NCBI GenBank assembly: GCA_038327655.1
Contig: JBBQLG010000042.1
Coordinates: forward strand, 1 to 40,712
DNA: 40,712 nt
Direction: 5' to 3'
DNA from: JBBQLG01 sp038327655
GTDB taxonomy: Bacteria; Bacteroidota; Bacteroidia; Cytophagales; Spirosomataceae
Both the position numbers and the translations under genes were made by a program. Positions 25,957 through 34,105 of this stretch are shown here, piece by piece. The number at the start of each line of letters is the position of its first letter. The stretch's first letter is position 1. The notes under the pieces were generated by a model. That model was not told where the DNA came from and ran no database searches. It saw nothing but the letters and a program-made list of their open reading frames with translations.

Positions 25957-26607
25957 ATGAAAACGCTCCTCATTACCCTCGCCCTGTTCACCGGTTCGCT
26001 AACGACGTTTGCGCAAAGCGAACCCTACACCACCGCCATGACCGAGGGGATCACTGCCCTGAAAGCGGTAGGCCCCAAAAGCGCTGTCACAGACATGGTA
26101 GCGGTAGCCAATCAGTTCGAACGCATCGCCGGGGCCGAAACCACCGAATGGCTTCCTCGCTACTACGCCGGGCTGACATACAGCTACTTAGGCTACATGG
26201 CCCCCACGGCAACGGACAAAGACAAGTTCCTGGATAAAGCGGACGAGTGGTCGAAACAGGCCGCCCTGCTCTCGCCCAAAAATGACGAACTGTGTGTGCT
26301 GAACGCCCAGATTGCCCAGGCCCGCTTAGTGGTCGACCCGATGAACCGCTGGCAGGAATACGGCCCGGTGGCGCAGGGTGAATTGGACAAAGCCTTAGCC
26401 ATCAACGCCGACAATCCACGCATTTACGTCCTACAAGGCTCATCGCTGTACTATACGCCGGTGCAGTTCGGTGGCGGACCGAAGGTGGCCTGCCCGATCC
26501 TGACGAAGGCCACCCAAAAATTTGCTACCTTCAAACCAGCCAGTGCCCTATCGCCTATGTGGGGGCAGACCACCATTGAGCCGCTCATGGCGGAGTGCAG
26601 CAAGTAA
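25957..26607 (+). CDS. Exported TPR-like protein
   Basis: 216 aa with a clear Sec signal (MKTLLITLALFTGSLTTFAQ, cut near residue 20). The mature protein is helical, with TPR-like stretches such as YYAGLTYSYLGYM and DKALAINADNPRIYVLQGSS. It would sit in the periplasm and bind a protein or peptide. The ATG is preceded by a low-complexity spacer (25883-25956, rich in ATCA and CCAA units). The gap to the kinase gene is 4 bp, so they are cotranscribed and probably work together. Confidence 0.82.
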   Translation: MKTLLITLALFTGSLTTFAQSEPYTTAMTEGITALKAVGPKSAVTDMVAVANQFERIAGAETTEWLPRYYAGLTYSYLGYMAPTATDKDKFLDKADEWSKQAALLSPKNDELCVLNAQIAQARLVVDPMNRWQEYGPVAQGELDKALAINADNPRIYVLQGSSLYYTPVQFGGGPKVACPILTKATQKFATFKPASALSPMWGQTTIEPLMAECSK

Positions 26608-26611
26608 GGCT

Positions 26612-28066
26612 ATGACACGCGATCAACTGATTCAACAGCTTAACGGTCCGACCCGGCGGGTACGGATGATGGGCAGCAGCCTGGCCGGATTCGACTTCAG
26701 TGGTCTCGACCTGACGGGGGCGGACCTCCGGTTCTCGAACCTGAAACGGGCTAATTTTCAGGGAACGACGCTGGTGGGGGCGGATCTGAGTTTTTCGGCA
26801 CTCGGCCACGCCACGTTCGAGAACGCTGACCTAACCGATGCCAACCTGAGTTATTGCGGCCTGAACAAGGTGAACATGGATGGGGCTATTCTTCAGGGGC
26901 TGCACCTGAATTTCACGAACCTGAAACGCCCGGTAAAACGCCCCGACGGCCCCATTGAAAAGCTGACCCTGATTGCGCTGCTGCAAAAACCCGTCTGGGG
27001 GCTGCTGCTGGGGCCGTTACTGGGTGCCCTGCTGGTGTACGGCTGTAGCGGCATTGTTTATTTCACCAATCAGATTCTGACCGCATCGGACCCGCAGTTG
27101 GTGCGACTGAACCTGTCCATTGTCATCAACAATGTGCTCTACGGCGTGTTTGTGGTGCTGGCCGCCTACGGCCTGACCGACCCGCTCGACCGGTTAATTA
27201 AATCCGTTTGGCTGCGGCACCTCCTGCTCTCGGCGATAGCGATCGTCCTGACCATAACGACCAGCACCATTCTTTACCTGACGATTGAAAAAACCCTGCT
27301 CGACGGGCAGCCCACGTACCCTAACAACAATGCCCCCTGGCCGCTTTATCTTCTCGGGCCGGTGCTGGTCATCAACGGGTTTGCGTATATTCTGCGGCAG
27401 GGTCGTCAACTGAACCGCAAGCTGACCGAACAGGAATTTCAACTGCTGAACCTCGAAAAGCTGAAAACCCGCGCGGAACTCGACGCGCTACAGGCCAAAA
27501 TCAACCCGCATTTTCTGTACAATGCCCTCAACAGCATCGCCAGCCTGGTCCACGAAGACCCCGACAAGGCCGAGGAAATGACCATGCTGCTGTCCAAACT
27601 GTTTCGCTACACCACGGGCCGCGACGGCGATTATTTTATCAGTCTTGCCGACGAACTGGAGATGGCCCGGACGTATCTACAGGTCGAGCAGGTACGGTTT
27701 GGGGAGCGGCTGGCGTTCCGCGTTGACGTCGCCGACCCCGCCCTGAACGCGTTGCGGTTGCCCCAGTTCATTTTACAGCCCATCGTCGAAAACTCGGTGA
27801 AACACGGCATTGCCAAGAGCGGGGGACCGGGCCGGATCGACGTAGAAATCTACGAAAAGACGGGGTGGCTCTACCTGAGCGTTCACGACAGCGGCCCGGC
27901 CTTTCCCGATACCCTGAACGCCGGTTACGGCCTGCGCAGCATTCAGGACAAACTCCGGCTCCTTTACGGCGATGATGCCACTGTGGAACTGGGTAACGAC
28001 CCCTACAAACAGGTTCTGATCGCCATCCGCCTTGCCCGGCTGAAAGCACCGTTGATTAGTCGGTAG
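26612..28066 (+). CDS. Histidine kinase (LytS-type) with N-terminal pentapeptide repeats
   Basis: 484 aa. Residues about 20-106 are a pentapeptide-repeat domain (GFDFSGLDLTGADLRFSNLK and onward, A(D/N)LxX pattern). About four membrane helices follow (roughly 127-270), then a short coiled coil, the His_kinase domain with phospho-acceptor His300 in INPHFLYNALNSIASLV, and a HATPase_c domain (LNAGYGLRSIQDKLRLLYGD). Pentapeptide domains are unusual on this kinase class, whose N-terminus is normally only membrane helices. The start at 26612 is set by the 4-bp spacing to the previous stop; the ATG at 26522 lies inside that gene. The LytTR regulator is its likely partner. Confidence 0.92.
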   Translation: MTRDQLIQQLNGPTRRVRMMGSSLAGFDFSGLDLTGADLRFSNLKRANFQGTTLVGADLSFSALGHATFENADLTDANLSYCGLNKVNMDGAILQGLHLNFTNLKRPVKRPDGPIEKLTLIALLQKPVWGLLLGPLLGALLVYGCSGIVYFTNQILTASDPQLVRLNLSIVINNVLYGVFVVLAAYGLTDPLDRLIKSVWLRHLLLSAIAIVLTITTSTILYLTIEKTLLDGQPTYPNNNAPWPLYLLGPVLVINGFAYILRQGRQLNRKLTEQEFQLLNLEKLKTRAELDALQAKINPHFLYNALNSIASLVHEDPDKAEEMTMLLSKLFRYTTGRDGDYFISLADELEMARTYLQVEQVRFGERLAFRVDVADPALNALRLPQFILQPIVENSVKHGIAKSGGPGRIDVEIYEKTGWLYLSVHDSGPAFPDTLNAGYGLRSIQDKLRLLYGDDATVELGNDPYKQVLIAIRLARLKAPLISR

Positions 28067-28164
28067 TGAGCAGTGATTAGGGGTTAGAAGTTCGTCTCCG
28101 GGATACTAACCACCAACTGCTATTCACTAACCCCTGACCGCTATCCCCTACTCACTAACCCTGC
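28062..28164. repeat. Intergenic repeat, AGTGAGTAG/TTAGGGG family, copy 2
   Basis: Left part has AGTGAGCAGTGATTAGGGGTT; the right part repeats the unit inverted three times (CTATTCACTAACCCC, CGCTATCCCC, TACTCACTAACCC). It fills the whole gap between the kinase stop and the LytTR start, and is the same family as 13434-13510. It may fold and so attenuate the regulator gene. Confidence 0.75.
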
Positions 28165-28962
28165 ATGACCTTCCCGCTGAAAACCCTCCTGATCGACGAT
28201 GAGCAACTGGCCATCAACCGGTTACGTCGACTACTGACTAACTACGCCGATACCATTGAGATCGTGGGCGAAGCGCATAACGGTGCCGAAGGGCTGGTGC
28301 AGATCGAAGCCCAAAAGCCCGACCTGATCTTTCTCGATATCGAAATGCCGCTGCTCAACGGGTTCGAGATGCTGGCCCGGCTCAACCACATGCCGTTCGT
28401 GGTCTTTGCCACCGCCTTCGATCAATACGCCATGCGGGCCTTCGACGAAAACTCAGTAGACTACCTGCTGAAACCCATCGAAACGGACCGGCTCGACCGC
28501 ACCATCGGCAAACTACAGGCCTTTGTGAACGCAAAGCAGCACGCCGGGAATCCGACCAACCCGTACAACGACAACCTGATGCGGATGCTGGAACAGATGA
28601 AGCAGATGGCCACCCCGCCGAAGAAGGAAATCCTCTCGCTGTCGGTGAAAACGGGCGACAAAATCCTCCTGATTCCGCTGCCCGACGTGGCCTGGCTCGA
28701 AGCCGAAGAAAAGTACGTATTCATGGGCACCGTCGACGGGCAGAAATACCTGACGGCCTACACCATCGCCACGCTGACCGAAAAACTACCAGACACGTTT
28801 GTGCGTGTCAGCCGCTCGACCATCGTCAACAGCAGCCGCATCCGGGAGGTGCAGAAGTATTACGACGGTAAGTTTATCCTCCTGATGACCGACAAAAAAG
28901 GGACCAAAATCACCACCGGCAGCACCTACGCCGACAACGTCCGGCAACTGCTCGACATCTGA
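28165..28962 (+). CDS. LytTR-family response regulator
   Basis: 265 aa. The receiver domain spans about 5-122, with acidic pair Asp11-Asp12, phospho-acceptor Asp58 in DLIFLDIEMP and Lys in DYLLKPIE. The LytTR DNA-binding domain covers about 155-262 (ILLIPLPDVAWLEAEEKYVF, RVSRSTIVN). It is the usual partner of LytS-type kinases, and the gene lies next to the pentapeptide-kinase gene, separated by the repeat block. Its targets are unknown. The stop lies only 5 bp from the convergent GH2 stop, so there is no room for separate terminators. Confidence 0.95.
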   Translation: MTFPLKTLLIDDEQLAINRLRRLLTNYADTIEIVGEAHNGAEGLVQIEAQKPDLIFLDIEMPLLNGFEMLARLNHMPFVVFATAFDQYAMRAFDENSVDYLLKPIETDRLDRTIGKLQAFVNAKQHAGNPTNPYNDNLMRMLEQMKQMATPPKKEILSLSVKTGDKILLIPLPDVAWLEAEEKYVFMGTVDGQKYLTAYTIATLTEKLPDTFVRVSRSTIVNSSRIREVQKYYDGKFILLMTDKKGTKITTGSTYADNVRQLLDI

Positions 28963-28967
28963 CAGGG

Positions 28968-31319
28968 CTACCGAACCGGCACGACCAACGCGCTGCCCCT
29001 CAGACCGTTGGCGGTAGCGGTAATGCGGATGGTACCGGCTTTCCGGTCAACGGTCAGCAGGACAGCACTGACACCGGCTTCGGCCTTTATCGGGTTGTCG
29101 CCCGTCAGTTTACCGTCTCCCGCCACCGTGAAACGAACCGGCTGCGCGGCATTCGGCACCACTGTTCCATTGGCATCCACCACCGACGCGTACACAAACA
29201 ACACATCGTTCTGACCTGCCTGCGGGGCCTTGCCGCTCCGGTCGATGGTAAGTCGTAAGCCAACCGGTGGGCCGGGGGTATGCCGTTCGGTCGCGACCGC
29301 TTCTTTACCGCCGATATAGCCAACGGCCGTCAACGTTCCCGGCGCGAAGGTGCTCACGGAGAAGGTAAACGGCGGATGCGTCAGGTGCGTGGTGTTAGCG
29401 TTGCGGTCGGGGGTTTGGCGGGCGATGATTTTTCCGTTCAGTCGGAGTTCGACCGCTTCGCAGTTGCTGTACACGATCACGTTTGTTGCTGAAGCGGGCG
29501 TCCAGTCACTGGCAATAAACACCATCGGCTTACCGAAGCCCGCCCGGTCCGGCACGGGGCCGTATTGACTCTGGTAGAAGTAAAAAGCGAATTTAGGCAA
29601 GCGAAAAATATCCACGACGCCCGACGATTCGATGTCCGGCGCGTACCCCCGGTTGTAGTCATTGAAGAGCCAGTTCAGGTCGCCGATGGCCTTTCCCTGC
29701 TGATTGTCGTTGTGCGCTTCCTGAAAGTTAAGGGCCTGCTGCGCCAGTCGTTTTTCGCCATCGCCCCGCCGTTGCCGCGAAGTCCGTTCATTTTCTTTCA
29801 GATCGCCGTACGCGGTCTGGTTAAACCCGGCGTTCTGGGCGTAATACTCCCAATCGCCATATTCGGCAATGAGCAGGGGTTTGGGTTTGGCGTAGGCATT
29901 CCAGTACGCCGGGGGTTTGGCGTGTTGCCGGGCGGGAATAAACACGTCATACACCGCGTCGAGCCAGCCACAGGTAAACACATCCGCAAACGGCAGCTCC
30001 TCGTGAACGGCCCGGTGGGCTTTTTCCATGTAATCCCGCTTCATGTCCGACTCGTTGAGTGAGGCTTCCCACAACACCACGCTGGGGTGGTTGCGGTCCC
30101 GGCGCACCAGATCGCGTACGTTCTGAAGGCTGTTTTCCTGAAACACCCGATCCCCGGCAAACTGCCAGCCCGGAATAGCGTCCATGACCAGAATACCCAG
30201 CGCATCGCAGGCATCCAGAAACGCGGGCGAAGGCGGATAGTGCGAACACCGCACAAAATTGAACCCCGCATCTTTCAGCTTCCACGCATCGCGGTACTGC
30301 GCATTGTCGGACAGGGCGTACCCGATGTAGGGGTAATCCTGGTGGCGGTTCGTTCCCCGGATAATCCGTTTTTCGCCGTTCAAATAAAAGCCATCGGCGG
30401 CAAAGCGGATGGTACGGATGCCGGGCATGAGCCGCTGCTGCTCCGTTACCCGGCCCTGCTGCACCACCTCCACCAGCAACTGATACCGATAAGGGTCCGC
30501 CGGGGACCACAACCGGGGCATAGGCACCGGAATGGATTGCGTGAACCGGGCGTAGTCGCCGGGTTTAACCGATGCGGTGGGAGCGGTGAGCTGTCCCACG
30601 AGTTGCCCGTCGGCATCGGTCAGCGTCAGCCGGACCTGGGCGGAACGGGTATCGGTATCATCGTTTTTCACCTCGGTCTGCACCACCACGGTAGCGGCCT
30701 GCGGACTGACACCTTCGTAACGAACCAGCACCCCGCCACCGGCCGTTCGGCCCGCCTGTACCGCATCGGGAATGTGGAGTTTATCCTGCACAATCCTAAA
30801 GGCGTGTCGGTACAGCCCGCCGTAATAATTGAAATCCAACGTTTTAATGGGTTTCCCCGGCGGGATCAGCGGATTGTCCCGGTTGTTGAGCCGGACCAGC
30901 AGGCAGTTTTCAACGCCCGGCTTCACCCGCCCCGTCAGGTCCACCTCGAAGGGCAAATACCCGCCCAAATGGTGGCTGAGGTGCTGTCCATTGAGGTACA
31001 CATCCGCTTCGTGCATGGCGGCATCAAACCGTATCGCCAGCCGCTTTCCGGTGTTGGCCGGGGCAACGGTGAAAAACTGCCGGTAGAAACAGGTGCCCTG
31101 CCACTGATTGCCGGTGATGACCAGCGGCTCGAGGCTGGCCGTGTGGGGCAGCGATACGGGCGTCCACTTCGGCAGCGGGCCGTTTTTCCCGAACAAGGCC
31201 GGCGTAATCGTGCTGTCGACATCCTTCACAAACGCCCAGCCGGTGTCGAATGACGTGATTTGTGCCTGGCTATGAACGGCGACGAAACAGAGGAGTAAAT
31301 AAATCGGGTTACGCAGCAT
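28968..31319 (-). CDS. GH2 beta-galactosidase-like glycoside hydrolase
   Basis: 783 aa, exported (signal ends near HSQAQ). Order: sugar-binding jelly roll (about 25-190, with FRQFF-type FYRQFFTVAP and LGGYLPFEVDLTG), immunoglobulin-like domain, then the TIM barrel from about 310. Catalytic acid/base is Glu423 in EASLNESD and the nucleophile Glu486 in LIAEYGDWEYY. A C-terminal DUF4982/BIG-type beta region follows. GH2 covers beta-galactosidase, beta-glucuronidase and beta-mannosidase; next to GH53 a beta-galactosidase that trims galacto-oligosaccharides is most likely. It is the last gene of the PUL, 24 bp after the GH5-like gene. Confidence 0.9.
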   Translation of the reverse strand: MLRNPIYLLLCFVAVHSQAQITSFDTGWAFVKDVDSTITPALFGKNGPLPKWTPVSLPHTASLEPLVITGNQWQGTCFYRQFFTVAPANTGKRLAIRFDAAMHEADVYLNGQHLSHHLGGYLPFEVDLTGRVKPGVENCLLVRLNNRDNPLIPPGKPIKTLDFNYYGGLYRHAFRIVQDKLHIPDAVQAGRTAGGGVLVRYEGVSPQAATVVVQTEVKNDDTDTRSAQVRLTLTDADGQLVGQLTAPTASVKPGDYARFTQSIPVPMPRLWSPADPYRYQLLVEVVQQGRVTEQQRLMPGIRTIRFAADGFYLNGEKRIIRGTNRHQDYPYIGYALSDNAQYRDAWKLKDAGFNFVRCSHYPPSPAFLDACDALGILVMDAIPGWQFAGDRVFQENSLQNVRDLVRRDRNHPSVVLWEASLNESDMKRDYMEKAHRAVHEELPFADVFTCGWLDAVYDVFIPARQHAKPPAYWNAYAKPKPLLIAEYGDWEYYAQNAGFNQTAYGDLKENERTSRQRRGDGEKRLAQQALNFQEAHNDNQQGKAIGDLNWLFNDYNRGYAPDIESSGVVDIFRLPKFAFYFYQSQYGPVPDRAGFGKPMVFIASDWTPASATNVIVYSNCEAVELRLNGKIIARQTPDRNANTTHLTHPPFTFSVSTFAPGTLTAVGYIGGKEAVATERHTPGPPVGLRLTIDRSGKAPQAGQNDVLFVYASVVDANGTVVPNAAQPVRFTVAGDGKLTGDNPIKAEAGVSAVLLTVDRKAGTIRITATANGLRGSALVVPVR

Positions 31320-31343
31320 CGGTGAGTACGGGGAGAAATAGTG

Positions 31344-33932
31344 TTATTCCAGCGTGATGCGCTGAAGGGCCAGTCCGTGTTTTTTAGTCTGCTCCGCCTG
31401 CGGAATACCCGGCCCGATGGAAAGCTGTACCGTTTCGATGTCCACCAGCGACAGACCGACAGCCCCCCCGGTGGTATCTACAAAATACGGCAGAAACGAC
31501 GGATACGGACGCGGCAGACTGACCAGTTTTACGGGCTTCAACTGGTCCAATGGCAGGGTGTACGACCCGTTTTTGGCATCAATCGTGAGGACTCCACCGT
31601 ACACCGAGCCGTCGCGGGTAATCAGGGCGAGCTGAACCGGACAGGGCGTTTCATTAAGCGCACGGCCCTGAAACACCAATTTCTGGCGCGAAAGCAGGTC
31701 CGCCCGCCGTCCGGCTACGTTTGGCGCGAAGTTGTAGCGCATCGAATAATCGTAGATCGGCGCGGCATTTTTGTTTTCGGGATCGCGGACAGCCAGCGTC
31801 TCCAGATTTACGCGCCATTCGGCCTGCCCCGCTTCGGACGTGGGAACGAGCTGCGAACCGGGTACGTACGGCCCGCTCAACTGATCGGTATCGGTTGCGG
31901 CATCGAACAGCGAAATGGGTGTCGTGGCAGACAAGACCCGCACCTGATACGGATTTTCGTCGTAAAAATCCCAGTCGGCGGGTTTCCCGGTCAGCCCGGA
32001 CGGATACGTGCGGGCAACGCCTTTTTCGGTCACCGTCAGGTAGTAGCGCAGAAAACCTTCGCGCAACAGCCGGTCGGGCACCACCGCCGAGTAGCCATAC
32101 CCTGCTCCTTTTACGAGCTTAATCCGCTCCGGCCGACGGCCACTAAAAAAAGACGCCACCACCGAATCCGGTTCGTTAACGGATGCAACGGTTGCGGTTA
32201 GGGTCATGGACCGTCCCGCCGTAGCCTCGCGCACCGGCTGATGCAACACATACGTCTTTTTGAGCGTTGCAGCGGGGGCGGCAAACTCCTTCAGTGTCAG
32301 GTTATGCCAGCGACTGTTACCGGTCCGTTTCGGCGTAACGCCCTTCCGAATGAGCAGGTACGTTCCCGGCGACACCGTAAACGACGACCCGTTCGGTTGA
32401 ATACCCTTGGCATTACCATCATTCAACGGCTTGGCCGTAAACGAATTACCGAGATCAGGCAGTTGAACCGTCATCGGCCACGACCGCCAGTTGATCACGG
32501 CATTTTCTTTTTTGGGGCTGTTCCGCCCGAACACATTACCGACCCAAAGGGCATCGGGCATCACTTCGAGCCGCCACACGCCGGGTTCGATTTTATCGAG
32601 AAAATACGCACCCTGCCCGCCGTACGTGACCACCGATGAGTTGCCAAATCCCGCGATTTCGGTCAGTTTTTCGGGAGCCGGCACCCTGGAGCCAGTCGAG
32701 TTGGTGTAAATAAACTGCGAGTCGGTGACCATCTCGGCGAGGTCCTGCCGGTAACTCACCCGGAAGGCATCGAAGGCGGTATCCGCCGGAAAACGGCCGT
32801 AGTTTTTATACAGCGGCACCCGATGAAATACCGCTGAGGCCAGTTTCAGGCTCAGGGCCTTTTGGGGCGCATACGCCAGGTTCATGAAATGGGTGTTGTA
32901 TTCGGTGTTAGCGTAGGCCGTATAGGTCGGGTCGTAGGCAAACTGATGCGCCATCTGAATCCCCGCTTCCCGGAAACTCCGCGCCATGGCCGGGTAGATG
33001 TACGACCGGCCCACGTCTGCCGCATCGAACTCGTACACGATTTTGGCCATCTTACTGAACGCCGGGTTCACCGCGTAGGGAATCGGGTACTGATCGACGT
33101 TGGGCAAAAGGTTACCCCGCAGTTCGTGATGGGCACCCAGACCGGTCGGGTACCACTGAAACGTGCCGCCCTGAATGTTGGCGTTGAAATACCCATCGGC
33201 CACCTGAAGGCTGTGGCTAATGTTATAAAAGATGGGTTTCTGACAGCCCGTCTTCCGCATCGACGCGACCATGCGGTTGATGAACGCCGTCACCTGCGCC
33301 GGGGTGCCGCCATGATGCGGTTCGTTGCTGACCTCGAACGCAATCAGGTCCGGCTCGTTTTTATAGGCTACGCCGGTATACGGATTTACGTGGTTCAGGA
33401 ACTGGTAGAGGTAGTTTTCCTGCGCGTTTATAGCCTCAGGATTCGTCAGGCAGGCATCCTTACCGTATTTAGCCGAAAAGCCGGGCGTTTTTTCGTCGGG
33501 TTCGGGGTAGCCGTTGCCCCAGTACGCAATGGGCGTCAGGACAAACTTCATGCCCCGACTTTTCATCTGCTTCAGCATGTAGTCGAACAATTTCAGGTGT
33601 TCGTTGGCCAGCAGATTGCCCAGCGTATCGCTGATCTCGGTATCCCAGACGTGTACCCGGTACGAATCGAATCCCAGCCGCGCGAAATGGTACACATCGT
33701 CGTCAATGGCTTTTTCGAGCGACACGCCCTGTTGTTTCGCCATGCGGTAGGCGTGGGCAAACGGGGCCGTATAGTTTACGCCAAAGCCCTGCACCTCGGA
33801 ACCGGGCGCGTGGCCACCCGCCGTTCCCCACCGCATGACGCCCTGCCCATCGACGGATACATCGGCGGTTTTCTGAGCGGAAACGATCAGGGGTAACACA
33901 AAGAGCAAAGACAAGCCAAGTAGCTTTTTCAT
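31344..33932 (-). CDS. Large clan-A (GH5-like) secreted glycoside hydrolase
   Basis: 862 aa with signal peptide (MKKLLGLSLLFVLPLIVSAQ). The first about 380 residues form a (beta/alpha)8 cellulase-fold barrel: acid/base Glu204 in FEVSNEPHHGG and nucleophile Glu301 in IVYEFDAADVG. The C-terminal half is beta-rich and includes modules of unknown type (LPDLGNSFTAKPLNDGNAKG, and a jelly-roll-like end near YDYSMRYNFAPNVAGRRADL). It lies between GH53 and GH2 in the PUL. It is not part of the simple galactan PUL of Bacteroides, so it may attack a side chain or cross-link. The family number cannot be set without a profile search. Confidence 0.85.
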   Translation of the reverse strand: MKKLLGLSLLFVLPLIVSAQKTADVSVDGQGVMRWGTAGGHAPGSEVQGFGVNYTAPFAHAYRMAKQQGVSLEKAIDDDVYHFARLGFDSYRVHVWDTEISDTLGNLLANEHLKLFDYMLKQMKSRGMKFVLTPIAYWGNGYPEPDEKTPGFSAKYGKDACLTNPEAINAQENYLYQFLNHVNPYTGVAYKNEPDLIAFEVSNEPHHGGTPAQVTAFINRMVASMRKTGCQKPIFYNISHSLQVADGYFNANIQGGTFQWYPTGLGAHHELRGNLLPNVDQYPIPYAVNPAFSKMAKIVYEFDAADVGRSYIYPAMARSFREAGIQMAHQFAYDPTYTAYANTEYNTHFMNLAYAPQKALSLKLASAVFHRVPLYKNYGRFPADTAFDAFRVSYRQDLAEMVTDSQFIYTNSTGSRVPAPEKLTEIAGFGNSSVVTYGGQGAYFLDKIEPGVWRLEVMPDALWVGNVFGRNSPKKENAVINWRSWPMTVQLPDLGNSFTAKPLNDGNAKGIQPNGSSFTVSPGTYLLIRKGVTPKRTGNSRWHNLTLKEFAAPAATLKKTYVLHQPVREATAGRSMTLTATVASVNEPDSVVASFFSGRRPERIKLVKGAGYGYSAVVPDRLLREGFLRYYLTVTEKGVARTYPSGLTGKPADWDFYDENPYQVRVLSATTPISLFDAATDTDQLSGPYVPGSQLVPTSEAGQAEWRVNLETLAVRDPENKNAAPIYDYSMRYNFAPNVAGRRADLLSRQKLVFQGRALNETPCPVQLALITRDGSVYGGVLTIDAKNGSYTLPLDQLKPVKLVSLPRPYPSFLPYFVDTTGGAVGLSLVDIETVQLSIGPGIPQAEQTKKHGLALQRITLE

Positions 33933-33984
33933 TTATTCAGGGGGATGGGCGAGGGTTTTATTCTCCCCCAATCAAGCTATTAAG

Positions 33985-34067
33985 CGGGTTTTTGTCATCC
34001 TGAAGAATGAAGGATCTTGGCTACTGAATCGCTAAGATCCTTCATTCTTCAGGATGACAAAAACCCG
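33985..34067. repeat. REP-like hairpin, GTCATCCTGAAGAATGAAGG family
   Basis: A 34-bp perfect stem (33985-34018 with 34034-34067), extended by a GT wobble and two more pairs, around a 9-nt loop. Hairpins with GTCATCCTGA...GAAGGATCTT arms are, from memory, frequent between genes in this phylum. It fills the gap between the GH53 and GH5-like genes. Confidence 0.93.
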
Positions 34068-34105
34068 ATTACCAGCCCGTCATAGGAGAAGATCAATTGA
34101 CGCAT

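Noticed and set aside
30087..31253. 388-codon plus-strand frame
   Set aside because: It lies wholly opposite the intact GH2 gene, whose catalytic residues and signal peptide are clear.
28165..31319. Control of the galactan PUL by the adjacent LytTR regulator
   Set aside because: The regulator is convergent with the PUL and grouped with the TonB/TPR/kinase genes; no binding site or shared promoter supports control of the PUL.
33985..34067. Insertion-sequence ends
   Set aside because: Arms are separated by only 9 nt with no transposase inside, so it is a hairpin and not an IS.
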